20,361 bases of DNA, taken from NCBI GenBank assembly GCA_003242205.1, contig QGUR01000040.1, forward strand, positions 1 through 20,361, written 5' to 3'. The stretch is from Chloroflexota bacterium. GTDB taxonomy: Bacteria > Chloroflexota > Anaerolineae > Aggregatilineales > Phototrophicaceae. Numbering within the stretch: position 1 is the first letter of the stretch; each line of letters begins with the position of its first letter. The translations under genes and the position numbers were made by a program. Positions 1 to 7,860 of the stretch are shown piece after piece. The notes under the pieces were generated by a model. The model was not told where the DNA came from. It worked only from the letters and a program-made list of their open reading frames with translations, and did not search any database.

Positions 1-1
1 C

Positions 2-3000
2 GCGTGGAAAACCCAGGGGGCGAAAGACAGCGGCCCCGGGAAACGCCTCGGCAGCTTTGCCGCGCGTATGCGACAGGTGGTTCCCGGCCGGGGGCCGAGG
101 CCGCAAGCGGATGGCGAAAGCGCCGGTGCAACAGGCAGCGCAGCGGCCACCGCCAGCGCGAAACCGGCGTCGCCACTGGGGCGTCTTACCAGCGCCGTCA
201 GTCGCGTGCGCGAGGCGTTGCCCGGCGCTCATGCTGCTCCGGTCGAGAGTGGCGAGAAACCGGCCCCCGCGTCGCAGGATGATGCTCCTGCCGCGGCGAA
301 GCCCGAAACGCCTGAACGGTCGCCGTATGCGCCGCCGCCTCGCCCTGCTTCCGAGCACCCGGAGGCCGAACGCGAACGCGACGCCGAAGAGGCCGTCAGT
401 TTTTCCAGTTTGCTCGGCTCTAGCTCCAAACCGGCTGCCGCGCCGCCTCCACGTCCCACACCGCCTCGCCCGGTGCCGGCGACACCGCTCTCCGGGCGAC
501 TGGGGCGCGAAACGCCACCGTCTGACAGGGATGAGGCCGCGCCGGCCAGAACGGACGCGGACGCTCGTGATCGCGATACAGCGCCAGCCATAGCGATGCC
601 TGCCGGCCACGCAGCTGAACCGCCGGCGGCTGAAACAAAGCCTGACACCGGCGATGAAGCGCGGAAGCCGGATACACAGGATACAGAAGAGAAGGAAACC
701 GGGCGCAGCCCGCTGCCGCCACGTCCCGCTGTTCGCCCCTACAGCGGGCCGCCGCCCGCGCGTCCGACGCCGCTCCGCCCGGCGGTTCCCCCGCCTGCGC
801 CGCCCGCCAGAGACAAATCTGAAGACGAGGAAGAGGCGGCAGACACGGAACTGCTGCGTCCGGCGCGGCCAAAAGGTGTTGGCCCGTTGCCACGGCCAAA
901 CCTGAACAATCCCTTCACGCGTTCCGGGCCGCCGCCGCGCACGCCGCCCGGCATTCCCGATGCTTCGCGCGCGCCGACGACCAGCTTGCAGGAACGCCTG
1001 AACATGCTGCGTAACCGCGCGCCTGTCGAGCCGGAGCCGGAAGCCGAGGCGGCGAAAGAGGAAACCAAGGCTGAAACGCCCGCGCCTCAGTCAGCAGTGC
1101 CGGACGCCGGCAAGCCGCCTGTGGAGCGCGAAGAAGCGTCTGCGCCGGAAGGCGATGCCACGACGGCTGAAGATCAGCCCGTTGCTGCGCCCGTGAAAGA
1201 CGACGAGACGGTGACAGCCGAGGAACGTCCCGCGCCTCGCATCGTGGCGATGGACGAAAACAATAACGATCTTGAGGACACGCCACCCGCGCCAGCCGAG
1301 GCGAAAGACGACCGGCCGCCTGCCCGCGTCGCCGCGCCGCCAGCGCCGCGCGCCTATCAGATGCCCGAACGTCCGACGCCGCCGCCACCTCCGGCGCGCA
1401 GCGCCGCTATCACGTCCTCCACGTCTTCCGCAACGCCCGCGCAGAACGGTGGCGGGACGCCACCGCCGCCCCAGACACCGCCCCGGCGGACGAAGTTCTG
1501 GAAGCTGCCCGATTACACCGAGTTGCTGGCGCAGGGCGCGGATCAGGATCTGAATCACGAGCAATTGCTCCAGCGGGCGAAGATCATTGAAGAAACGCTG
1601 GCGAGTTTCGGCGCGCCGGGGCGGGTGGTTGAGGTTCGCACCGGCCCGGTGATTACCCAGTTCGGCGTCGAGCCGGACTACCTGCCGGGGCGCGGCGGCA
1701 AGAAAATTCGCGTCAAGGTCAGCGCGATTGCCCAGCTTGACAAGGACCTGCAGTTAGCGCTCGGCGCGAAGTCGATCCGTATCGAAGCGCCCGTGCCGGG
1801 CAAGGGCTATGTCGGCATCGAGGTTCCGAACGACAAGGCGACGGTTGTGCGCCTGCGCGACATCCTCGATTCTGCCGAGTTCCAGAAGGTCAAGTCGCCG
1901 CTTGGTATTTGCCTCGGTCAGGGCGTCGACGGCACGCCGGTGGCCGCCGATCTCGCCGCCATGCCGCACCTGCTGATCGCGGGTACGACGGGTTCCGGCA
2001 AGTCGGTGTGCGTCAATGCCATCATCGCCAGCCTGCTGGTCAAGAACGGCCCTGACCGGCTGAAGTTCATCATGGTTGACCCGAAGCGCGTCGAATTGAC
2101 GGGCTATAACGGCATTCCGCATCTGGTCGCCCCGGTCGTGGTCGAGCTTGAGCGCATCGTCAGCGTGCTCAAGTGGGTGACGCGCGAAATGGACGAGCGC
2201 TACAAGAAGTTCAGCAGCGTCGGCGCGCGCAATATCGAAGACTACAACAAGCATCTGCCTCAGGGCGAGCAGGCCATGCCGTATATCGTCGTCATCATCG
2301 ACGAACTGGCCGACCTGATGATGCTTACTCCCGATGAAACCGAGCGCCTGATTACCCGCATTGCCGCTCTGGCGCGCGCGACCGGCATCCATCTGGTGAT
2401 CGCCACGCAGCGGCCTTCGGTCGATGTCGTGACCGGTCTGATCAAGGCCAATTTCCCGGCGCGTATCGCTTTCGCCGTCGCCAGCAGCATGGACAGCCGT
2501 GTCATCCTCGACCAGCCCGGCGCGGACCGGCTGTTGGGGCGCGGCGACATGCTTTACATGAGCGGCGATTCGCCCGCCCCGGTGCGGCTGCAGGGTGTAT
2601 TCGTCTCCGATAACGAGATCAACAACATCACGAATTTCTGGCGCTCGCAAGTCGGGCCGGAAGATGTGACGTCCAGACCGCTGACGGCGGCCTTTCTGGC
2701 GCAGGACTCCGGGCCGGCGTCGGCGACGTCGGGTTGGGGCAGCAGCCGCAGCGGGCGCGTCGCGGCTGAGCAGATCGCCTTCTGGGATCAGGAACTGCGC
2801 GACGGAGCCAACAATCTGGAAAACGAAGATGATGAAGAAGACGCCTTGTATGGTGAAGCGGTCGAACTGGTGCGCCGGCTGAACAAGGCTTCGGTGTCGC
2901 TGCTCCAGCGGCGTCTGCGTATCGGCTATACGCGCGCCGCGCGCCTGATCGACATGATGGAAGAGCGCGGCGTGGTCGGCCCGCCGACCGAGGGCAGCAA

Positions 3001-3031
3001 GCCGCGCGAAGTCCTGCCCGAAAAACACTAG
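2..3031 (+). CDS. ftsK: DNA translocase FtsK/SpoIIIE (5' end outside window)
   Basis: Hexameric ATP-driven DNA pump that clears chromosome ends from the division septum and loads or activates XerCD at dif. The frame is open to the left edge, so the usual N-terminal membrane segments lie upstream; the first in-window Met (68) is not the real start. Numbered from that Met, about 475 residues form a Pro/Ala/Glu-rich low-complexity linker with repeated PPxRPTPxRP-like runs. The alpha/beta motor follows: Walker A GTTGSGKS at 639-646 and Walker B IVVIIDELADLMM, with acidic D745 and E746. The C-terminal gamma winged helix (about 925-975) carries RIGYTRAARLIDMMEERG, the DNA-reading helix seen in FtsK of many phyla. 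An intrinsic terminator lies 20 bases past the stop. Motor and gamma domain are intact; identification is very secure. Confidence 0.95.
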   Translation, partial: AWKTQGAKDSGPGKRLGSFAARMRQVVPGRGPRPQADGESAGATGSAAATASAKPASPLGRLTSAVSRVREALPGAHAAPVESGEKPAPASQDDAPAAAKPETPERSPYAPPPRPASEHPEAERERDAEEAVSFSSLLGSSSKPAAAPPPRPTPPRPVPATPLSGRLGRETPPSDRDEAAPARTDADARDRDTAPAIAMPAGHAAEPPAAETKPDTGDEARKPDTQDTEEKETGRSPLPPRPAVRPYSGPPPARPTPLRPAVPPPAPPARDKSEDEEEAADTELLRPARPKGVGPLPRPNLNNPFTRSGPPPRTPPGIPDASRAPTTSLQERLNMLRNRAPVEPEPEAEAAKEETKAETPAPQSAVPDAGKPPVEREEASAPEGDATTAEDQPVAAPVKDDETVTAEERPAPRIVAMDENNNDLEDTPPAPAEAKDDRPPARVAAPPAPRAYQMPERPTPPPPPARSAAITSSTSSATPAQNGGGTPPPPQTPPRRTKFWKLPDYTELLAQGADQDLNHEQLLQRAKIIEETLASFGAPGRVVEVRTGPVITQFGVEPDYLPGRGGKKIRVKVSAIAQLDKDLQLALGAKSIRIEAPVPGKGYVGIEVPNDKATVVRLRDILDSAEFQKVKSPLGICLGQGVDGTPVAADLAAMPHLLIAGTTGSGKSVCVNAIIASLLVKNGPDRLKFIMVDPKRVELTGYNGIPHLVAPVVVELERIVSVLKWVTREMDERYKKFSSVGARNIEDYNKHLPQGEQAMPYIVVIIDELADLMMLTPDETERLITRIAALARATGIHLVIATQRPSVDVVTGLIKANFPARIAFAVASSMDSRVILDQPGADRLLGRGDMLYMSGDSPAPVRLQGVFVSDNEINNITNFWRSQVGPEDVTSRPLTAAFLAQDSGPASATSGWGSSRSGRVAAEQIAFWDQELRDGANNLENEDDEEDALYGEAVELVRRLNKASVSLLQRRLRIGYTRAARLIDMMEERGVVGPPTEGSKPREVLPEKH

Positions 3032-3050
3032 CGTTGCCCCGCGAATGACG

Positions 3051-3099
3051 ACCTGCTCCGGAACCCGGCGTTTGACGGAGCAGGTTGCTGTTTATTTTC
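3051..3099 (+). terminator. Intrinsic terminator of ftsK
   Basis: A perfect 10-bp inverted repeat (ACCTGCTCCG at 3051-3060, CGGAGCAGGT at 3076-3085) with a 15-base loop is followed by a T-rich stretch, TTGCTGTTTATTTT. It begins 20 bases after the ftsK stop codon. Confidence 0.8.
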
Positions 3100-3148
3100 C
3101 GCTAAGTCCATTCCAGCACACCGCGCTTCTGCGCCTGTGCAGGCGCGG

Positions 3149-3154
3149 TATAAT
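3149..3154 (+). promoter_or_regulatory. -10 box (TATAAT) ahead of the TIM-barrel gene
   Basis: A perfect TATAAT lies 53 bases before the GTG start at 3208, after the ftsK terminator. I see no good -35 element 16-18 bases upstream (only CTTCTG-like sequence), so it is either weak, activator-dependent or a chance match. Its position between a terminator and a gene supports a real promoter. Confidence 0.45.
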
Positions 3155-3207
3155 CCCCGCTGGCGTACGCTTACGGTGCGCTCCGGACATCTGAAAGGTA
3201 CGCTGCT

Positions 3208-4020
3208 GTGCGTTTCGCGCTGAACTATTCGCCGCAGGCCGCGGAACTGCTGCGTAGCGGCCAGATCGAGGTCGATTGCTTCAAATGCCCTGACTGGCCT
3301 GATCTGGTGGCAGTGGCCGCGCGCATCCGCCCGACCTACGTGCATTTTCCGTTTTTCGTCGGCAATAACACGCTTGGGATGGTGGACTGGAACAAGGTCG
3401 AGCAGCTTCTGGCGGCCAGCGATACCCGCTATATCAACATGCATCTCGCGCCGACCTTGCCCAATTTCCCCGAACTGCGGGCCGACCCAACCGCTACAGA
3501 CCGCCTGTACGAGCAGGTCTATGCCGATATCCGTCTCATCACCGAACGCTTTGGCGCGGAGCGCTGCATTCTGGAAAACGTGCCCTATCAGGGCGAAACG
3601 GACAGCTATCACTTCGCGCCGATCGCCGTCGAACCCGCGTTTATCCGCGAGGTGCTGGAAACCACGGGCTGCGGCTTGCTGCTGGATGTCTCCCATGCTC
3701 GTCTGACCGCTTGGTTTGCCGGTTGGAACGAGCGCGCTTATCTCGACTCGTTGCCGGTCGATCGCCTGCGCGAGCTACATGTGACCGGCATCCAGCGGGT
3801 TGACGGGCGGCTGTGGGATCACATGGGGTTCACCGAGGCCGACTGGGATATCGTGACGTGGGTTTTCGACCGGATTGCGTCTGGCCGCTGGGCGACGCCC
3901 GATATCGTGGCGCTGGAATACGGCGGCGTGGGGCCGCGTGTCGAATGGCGCAGCGATGCCGGCGTGATCGCGGCTGATGCGCCGCGTCTCTACAACCTGA
4001 CGCACAGGTTGCCCGTATAA
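3208..4020 (+). CDS. DUF692/MNIO-like TIM-barrel metalloenzyme (sugar-isomerase fold)
   Basis: A 270-residue single-domain TIM-barrel protein of normal length for DUF692 (multinuclear non-heme iron oxidases, the MbnB/TglH group) or for AP-endonuclease-2/sugar isomerases. The resemblance to DUF692 is in order and spacing: MHL (H79), ILENVPYQ (E123, N124), EPAFIREVLETTGCGLLLDVSHA (split here by D160 and H163), AYLDSLPVDRLRELHVTG (H191), WDHMGF (D204, H205) and ALEYGG (E237). These His/Asp/Glu/Asn residues would be metal ligands. Known MNIOs oxidise cysteines or other residues of small precursor peptides, usually with a partner protein. Neither partner nor precursor is visible here, so the substrate is unknown. 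Start is GTG with GAAAGG about 10 bases upstream. It is monocistronic, bracketed by terminators. Fold is fairly sure, subfamily moderately so. Confidence 0.6.
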   Translation: MRFALNYSPQAAELLRSGQIEVDCFKCPDWPDLVAVAARIRPTYVHFPFFVGNNTLGMVDWNKVEQLLAASDTRYINMHLAPTLPNFPELRADPTATDRLYEQVYADIRLITERFGAERCILENVPYQGETDSYHFAPIAVEPAFIREVLETTGCGLLLDVSHARLTAWFAGWNERAYLDSLPVDRLRELHVTGIQRVDGRLWDHMGFTEADWDIVTWVFDRIASGRWATPDIVALEYGGVGPRVEWRSDAGVIAADAPRLYNLTHRLPV

Positions 4021-4078
4021 CCTGCCACTCGCCTGACTCGTTTGAAAAGACGCTGATGACTGTAGGTGATAAAGCTGT

Positions 4079-4103
4079 CGCCCGCGATATGCGGGCGTTT
4101 TTT
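4079..4103 (+). terminator. Intrinsic terminator of the TIM-barrel gene
   Basis: A 7-bp GC stem (CGCCCGC at 4079-4085, GCGGGCG at 4091-4097) with a 5-base loop is followed directly by six T residues (4098-4103). It lies about 60 bases after the stop at 4020. Confidence 0.85.
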
Positions 4104-4154
4104 ATCTCGCCGCTGGCCGGGGCGCTGGTGGATCGCTGGTCACGGCGGCGGGTG
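4104..4154 (+). pseudogene. Possible relic of an MFS transporter (motif A loop)
   Basis: In the noncoding gap between two convergent genes, the frame at 4104-4154 reads ISPLAGALVDRWSRRRV, followed by unrelated sequence. This closely matches the cytoplasmic loop between helices 2 and 3 of DHA3-type major facilitator transporters (xSPLAGxLVDRWxRRxV). No other MFS sequence surrounds it, and its front edge abuts the T-tract of the terminator. It may be a small remnant of a deleted transporter or a coincidence. Confidence 0.35.
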
Positions 4155-4174
4155 GAGCAGGAACAGCCTGTTAC

Positions 4175-4214
4175 GCACCGGGCGCGACGCCAGTCTCCGG
4201 CGTCGCGCCCGTGC
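4175..4214 (-). terminator. Strong GC hairpin at the 3' end of the ugp-like operon
   Basis: GGGCGCGACGCC (4180-4191) and GGCGTCGCGCCC (4199-4210) form a perfect 12-bp stem with a 7-base loop. The stem extends by GCAC/GTGC across one bulged C (4179) to 16 bp. It lies 24 bases beyond the stop of the last operon gene. Neither strand has a T-run after it, so it is either a non-canonical terminator or a 3'-end-protecting structure. Confidence 0.5.
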
Positions 4215-4237
4215 CGGAAGGCTCGTCGGCATGATGG

Positions 4238-5122
4238 CTACTTGTCGCGTGTGAGCTGGAAGCCGCTCATAAACTGTTTCTGCAACAGCAGGAAGACGAT
4301 CACGGGCGGGATGCTGGCGATCACCGCGCCCAGCATCAGCGGGCCATAGCTCGTCATCACGTCGTCGCTCATCAGCGTTCGCAGACCAAGCTGGACGACC
4401 TGGCGTTCCTGCCCCTGAATGATCAGCGCGGGCCAGAGGTACATATTCCACACATAGACGAACTGGATGACCGCCAGCGCGCCGATGGTGTTCCAGCTAA
4501 GCGGCACCAGCACTTTCCACAGGAATTGCAGCGGTGTCGCGCCGTCGAGTTGGGCGGCTTCGGATAATTCCGCCGGGATATTGGAGAAATGCTGGCGGAA
4601 GAGGAACGCGCCCGTTGCGCTGGCCAGGAACGGCACGATCAGCGCCAGATAGGTGTTGCCCCAGCCGAGGTTGATGACCAGCCGGAAGAGCGCCACCACC
4701 AGAATTTCGGTCGGCATCATCAGCGTCAGCAGGACGAACCCGAAGACCAGCCACTTTCCCGGAAAGCGGAAATAGACGAATGCCAGCCCGGCCAGCAGCG
4801 ACAGCACGGTCTTTCCAACCGTCACGGCCACGGCAACGATCGTGCTGTTCAGCATGTAATTGCCGAGATTCCGGTTGACGATGGCCAGTTCCCAGTTCCT
4901 TGCCAGATAAGGGCCGGGAGTGAACCGGTAACTGAAGATCATCGCGTTGTTCTGTGTGCTGGCGATGATGGCATAAATCAGCGGGAAGCCGATCAGAAAA
5001 CACGCGATCCAGAGGATGACGTGCGCGTACCAGCGCTTTGGAATCCAGGAGCGGCGCTGCACCGCCTGTACACGCGGAGCGACGCGCACCTGTGTGGCTT
5101 TCTCTGTTGGCACGCTTGTCAT
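4238..5122 (-). CDS. ugpE: ABC transporter permease, UgpE-like (MalG/UgpE family)
   Basis: Inner-membrane subunit of a CUT1-type carbohydrate/glycerol-phosphate importer, 294 residues, the normal length. About six membrane helices are visible, the first at about 33-54. The cytoplasmic EAA loop that docks the ATPase reads EAAQLDGATPLQF (residues 188-200). Several stretches resemble E. coli UgpE strongly: TLMMPTEI, a YLALIVPFLASATGAFLFRQ-like block, and WNMYLWPALII. It starts 2 bases after the ugpA-like stop (TAG-TT-ATG), with GGAG of the upstream gene's end as Shine-Dalgarno sequence, so the two are translationally coupled. It is the last gene of the operon. The family is certain; glycerol-3-phosphate specificity is inferred from likeness to UgpE, and related sugars remain possible. 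Confidence 0.88.
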   Translation of the reverse strand: MTSVPTEKATQVRVAPRVQAVQRRSWIPKRWYAHVILWIACFLIGFPLIYAIIASTQNNAMIFSYRFTPGPYLARNWELAIVNRNLGNYMLNSTIVAVAVTVGKTVLSLLAGLAFVYFRFPGKWLVFGFVLLTLMMPTEILVVALFRLVINLGWGNTYLALIVPFLASATGAFLFRQHFSNIPAELSEAAQLDGATPLQFLWKVLVPLSWNTIGALAVIQFVYVWNMYLWPALIIQGQERQVVQLGLRTLMSDDVMTSYGPLMLGAVIASIPPVIVFLLLQKQFMSGFQLTRDK

Positions 5123-5124
5123 AA

Positions 5125-6321
5125 CTACGCTCCGTACGTTACTCGGCTGCCCGTGCTCCGGAACTGCAACACCGTCAGCCCGATTACCATTACGAACAAC
5201 ACAATCGACTGGGCCGCCGCTTTGCCCAGATCCTGATTAACGAAGCCAATCTGGTAGATGCGGTACATCATCGTCGTCGTCGCGTTCAGCGGGCCGCCGC
5301 GTGTCAGGTTGTCGATGGTGGCGAACGTCTCGAAAAAGGCGTACGTCATGTTGGTGATGATCAGGAAAAATGTAATTGGCGAGAGCAACGGAAACGTGAC
5401 GTACCAGAAGCGTTGCAGAGCGTTCGCGCCGTCAATCGCCGCCGATTCTTTCAGGTCGTTAGGTACGTTCTGCAGACCGGCGATGTAGAAGAGGATGTTG
5501 AATCCCATCGACTTCCAGACGCTGGTCGCGATGATCGCCCAGCGCGCCGCCGTCGGGTCCTGCAACCAGGGCACGCTGAACCCAAACGTATTGCTAAGCA
5601 CGTAATTGATAAAGCCGCCCGCCGGATTGAATAAGAGCAGGAAGATGACACCGGCCACGGCGGGGGAAATGGCATAGGGCCAGATCAGCAGCGTGCGGTA
5701 TATGCGCGCTCCGGTGATGGGCTGGTAGGCCATGGAAGCCACCAGCAGCCCCAGCGCCAGGCCAATGATCACGATGGCGAACGAGATGAACAGCGTGATG
5801 ATGACCGTATTGTGATACGAAGGGTCGGTAACCAGACTGGTGAAGTTATCGACGCAGACAAAGACCGAACGCCGCGCGCCCAGCCGGGCCAGCAGGACCG
5901 ACAGGCTGAAGGTATCGAAGATCGGGTAGTACAGAAAGATCGCCAGAATCGCCAGCGTTGGCAGCAACAGCAGCGCCGGTGTGAGCCAGCCCTTGAACGC
6001 GCCGGGCTGCGTCTGCGTCGCGAACAATGGGTTGCCTTCAAAGCGCTGCCTGATGAACCAGTTCACCGGCCATAACACTAGCCCCACGCCGATAGCCAGC
6101 AGCAGGAAGCCGAAGACCCGGTCGATTGTCTGGCGCTCCGGTTCAAAAGTACAGAAATTCAGCGGCAGCATGACGAGCAGCGCCCCCGCCGTCGCGCTGG
6201 CCGCGCCGACCAGACCTCCAACGGCGATGTTGCGCCGGTAGCGCCTGAAAACGTTGGCCATATAGACCGCGCCAAAAATGGCGGCAAGGACGATAATGAG
6301 CACTGGGACTAGACCGGACAT
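5125..6321 (-). CDS. ugpA: ABC transporter permease, UgpA-like, with extra N-terminal helices
   Basis: Partner permease of the same importer. Residues from about 110 onward match UgpA/MalF-type proteins: a YRTLLIWPYAISPAVAGV-like segment (208-225), LLLFNPAGGFI (228-238), the EAA loop ESAAIDGANALQRF (292-305) and TYAFFETFATID (326-337) followed by RGGPLNATTTMMYRIY. The first 110 residues are additional: three predicted helices at about 5-22, 33-54 and 70-89, making 398 residues against roughly 290 for E. coli UgpA. MalF has extra N-terminal helices too, but this segment looks unrelated to its large periplasmic loop. ATG start with AGGAAAG six bases upstream. It lies 108 bases after ugpB, with a hairpin between them. 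Confidence 0.88.
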   Translation of the reverse strand: MSGLVPVLIIVLAAIFGAVYMANVFRRYRRNIAVGGLVGAASATAGALLVMLPLNFCTFEPERQTIDRVFGFLLLAIGVGLVLWPVNWFIRQRFEGNPLFATQTQPGAFKGWLTPALLLLPTLAILAIFLYYPIFDTFSLSVLLARLGARRSVFVCVDNFTSLVTDPSYHNTVIITLFISFAIVIIGLALGLLVASMAYQPITGARIYRTLLIWPYAISPAVAGVIFLLLFNPAGGFINYVLSNTFGFSVPWLQDPTAARWAIIATSVWKSMGFNILFYIAGLQNVPNDLKESAAIDGANALQRFWYVTFPLLSPITFFLIITNMTYAFFETFATIDNLTRGGPLNATTTMMYRIYQIGFVNQDLGKAAAQSIVLFVMVIGLTVLQFRSTGSRVTYGA

Positions 6322-6349
6322 GTGCTTTCCTGTAGCGCTGTATTACGGG

Positions 6350-6399
6350 GCGGGGTGACCCGCCAGAGCGTTTATGGACGCACCTGACAGGTCACCCGC
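6350..6399 (-). promoter_or_regulatory. Intercistronic hairpin between ugpB and ugpA
   Basis: GCGGGGTGACC (6350-6360) pairs with GGTCACCCGC (6390-6399) apart from one bulged G. The loop is 29 bases and itself contains a short GCG/CGC pairing. There is no T-run. Such structures after a binding-protein gene commonly raise the amount of binding protein relative to permeases by protecting the upstream mRNA. The role here is inferred. Confidence 0.4.
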
Positions 6400-6429
6400 G
6401 GATCAAACGAAAGGCTGTTCGTCGGAGGG

Positions 6430-7788
6430 CTATTCCTCAGGCGCGTTGAGCAGATTGTACTCTTCCAGCGTCTGATTTGCTTCCCGCGCCGCCTGTTCCA
6501 GAACCGTCGCCGGATCTTCGTCCGTCAGCAGCACGGTGTCGATAGCCTGAGTCACGATGTCGCGGATGGCCGGGAACGCGCCGAGAACCGCGCCGCTGGT
6601 CGCGGGCGTGACTTCGCTCTGCGCCAGCTGTTCGGAGGCGACGATGAAGTTCGGGTTCTCCTCGAACCAGCCCGCTTCCGTCAGCATTTCAACCGCGCTT
6701 TCGCGGATGGGGATATAGCCGGTGACCTGATGCCATTCCGCCGCGTTCTCGGTGTTGATGAGCCACAGCAGGAACGTGAGCGCGCCATCTTCCACTTCGG
6801 GAGCCAGACCGTCGACCAGCCACAGGCTCGCGCCGCCGATCAGGTTGCCGGTCCAGCCGGTTTCCTCGTTGTAGGGCAGGAACGAAGCGACCACATCCAG
6901 CCCGTTCTCAGCGCCGGTCTCGGTGAAGGGCGCGGTGTCCGAGCTGCTGAAGGCGACCATCGCGACCTGGCCGGTCAGGAACGGCTGCTGAGCCGTCGAC
7001 CAGGAGCCGCCGCCCTGCGTGCCGCTGTAGTAGAGATAGCCTTTTTCGGCCTGATCGTCGAGCCACTCAAGCACGGCGAGGCCGGCTTCGCTGTTGAAAA
7101 CGACTTCCGTCGCGCGGGCACTGCGGCCATTGTCATTGTTGGCGAACAGGGCGTTCTGCTGGCCAAGCCACTGCTCGAAGAACCAGCCGTGATTCGGGAA
7201 GGTCCAGCAGTACTGCGGCGCATTATCGAGGGCCATGATGGCCTCGCAGGCTGCGTCGACTTCGCCCCAGGTCGCGGGCGGCTCTTCAATGCCGGCTGCG
7301 CGCAGGACGTTCATGTCCGAGAACCAGATGGCCGAGGAAGTGTTGAAGGGCATCGACGACCACTGGCCGCCAATTGTGTAGTAGGCAGACGCCGGTTGCA
7401 CGATGTCGTCCAGAGCGACTTCCACGCCGTTGATCTCTTCACGGTCGCCGATGGCTTCCGCAACCGGCTTGAAGTAACCGGAGTCGAGGGCGTCCTGCGT
7501 CGCTACCTCAAAGTACTGGATGATGGCCGGCAGGCTGTTCTGTTCGGCAGCCAGCGTGGTCGACGTGAACAGTTCTTCGTAGTTGGCAAAACCTTCGATA
7601 GTTACGTTGTACTGAGGGAATTGTTCGTTAAAGGCGGCAGCTTTTTCCTGAAGCCAGTCGAGGCGGTAGTCGGTGAAGGCAAACCACGCGACGACGTCGA
7701 TCGGCTCATCTTGCGCCGCTACCGGCGCTGCAAGCACGAGACCCATTAGCAGCAGACATAGGAAGAATGCTCGGTTTCGTTTCTGCAT
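6430..7788 (-). CDS. ugpB: ABC transporter substrate-binding protein, UgpB-like
   Basis: Secreted solute receptor of the importer, 452 residues. A Sec signal peptide is clear: basic MQKRNR, a hydrophobic core at about 8-21, and a likely cut after APVAAQ near residue 26. There is no lipobox Cys, so how it is kept at the cell surface is unclear. Family features include VAWFAFTDYR near the mature start, FPNHGWFFEQWLGQQNA in the middle, and GYIPIRESAVEMLTEAGWFEENP near the C-terminus (split as GYIPIRES and GWFEENPN), all closely matching UgpB. It is the first gene of the operon, with AGGAG seven bases before the ATG. No ATPase gene accompanies it, so a shared UgpC/MsmX-type ATPase must come from elsewhere. 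The family is secure; the substrate (glycerol-3-phosphate, its diesters or a sugar) is inferred. Confidence 0.88.
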   Translation of the reverse strand: MQKRNRAFFLCLLLMGLVLAAPVAAQDEPIDVVAWFAFTDYRLDWLQEKAAAFNEQFPQYNVTIEGFANYEELFTSTTLAAEQNSLPAIIQYFEVATQDALDSGYFKPVAEAIGDREEINGVEVALDDIVQPASAYYTIGGQWSSMPFNTSSAIWFSDMNVLRAAGIEEPPATWGEVDAACEAIMALDNAPQYCWTFPNHGWFFEQWLGQQNALFANNDNGRSARATEVVFNSEAGLAVLEWLDDQAEKGYLYYSGTQGGGSWSTAQQPFLTGQVAMVAFSSSDTAPFTETGAENGLDVVASFLPYNEETGWTGNLIGGASLWLVDGLAPEVEDGALTFLLWLINTENAAEWHQVTGYIPIRESAVEMLTEAGWFEENPNFIVASEQLAQSEVTPATSGAVLGAFPAIRDIVTQAIDTVLLTDEDPATVLEQAAREANQTLEEYNLLNAPEE

Positions 7789-7860
7789 TGCGTTTCTCCT
7801 GCACTAACCTAGATAAGCGTGAGCTACAAAGAACTTACCGCGCCATCGTTAAAAGACAAG

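Noticed and set aside
1754..3028. Long minus-strand open frame (424 codons) opposite ftsK
   Set aside because: It is the antisense of the conserved FtsK motor; composition is Arg/His/Asp-rich shadow sequence with no domain.
3028..3696. Minus-strand open frame over the ftsK terminator and MNIO-like gene
   Set aside because: Crosses an intrinsic terminator and a -10 box and lacks any domain.
6730..7749. Plus-strand open frame (339 codons) opposite ugpB
   Set aside because: Antisense shadow of a clear binding-protein gene; no recognisable motif.
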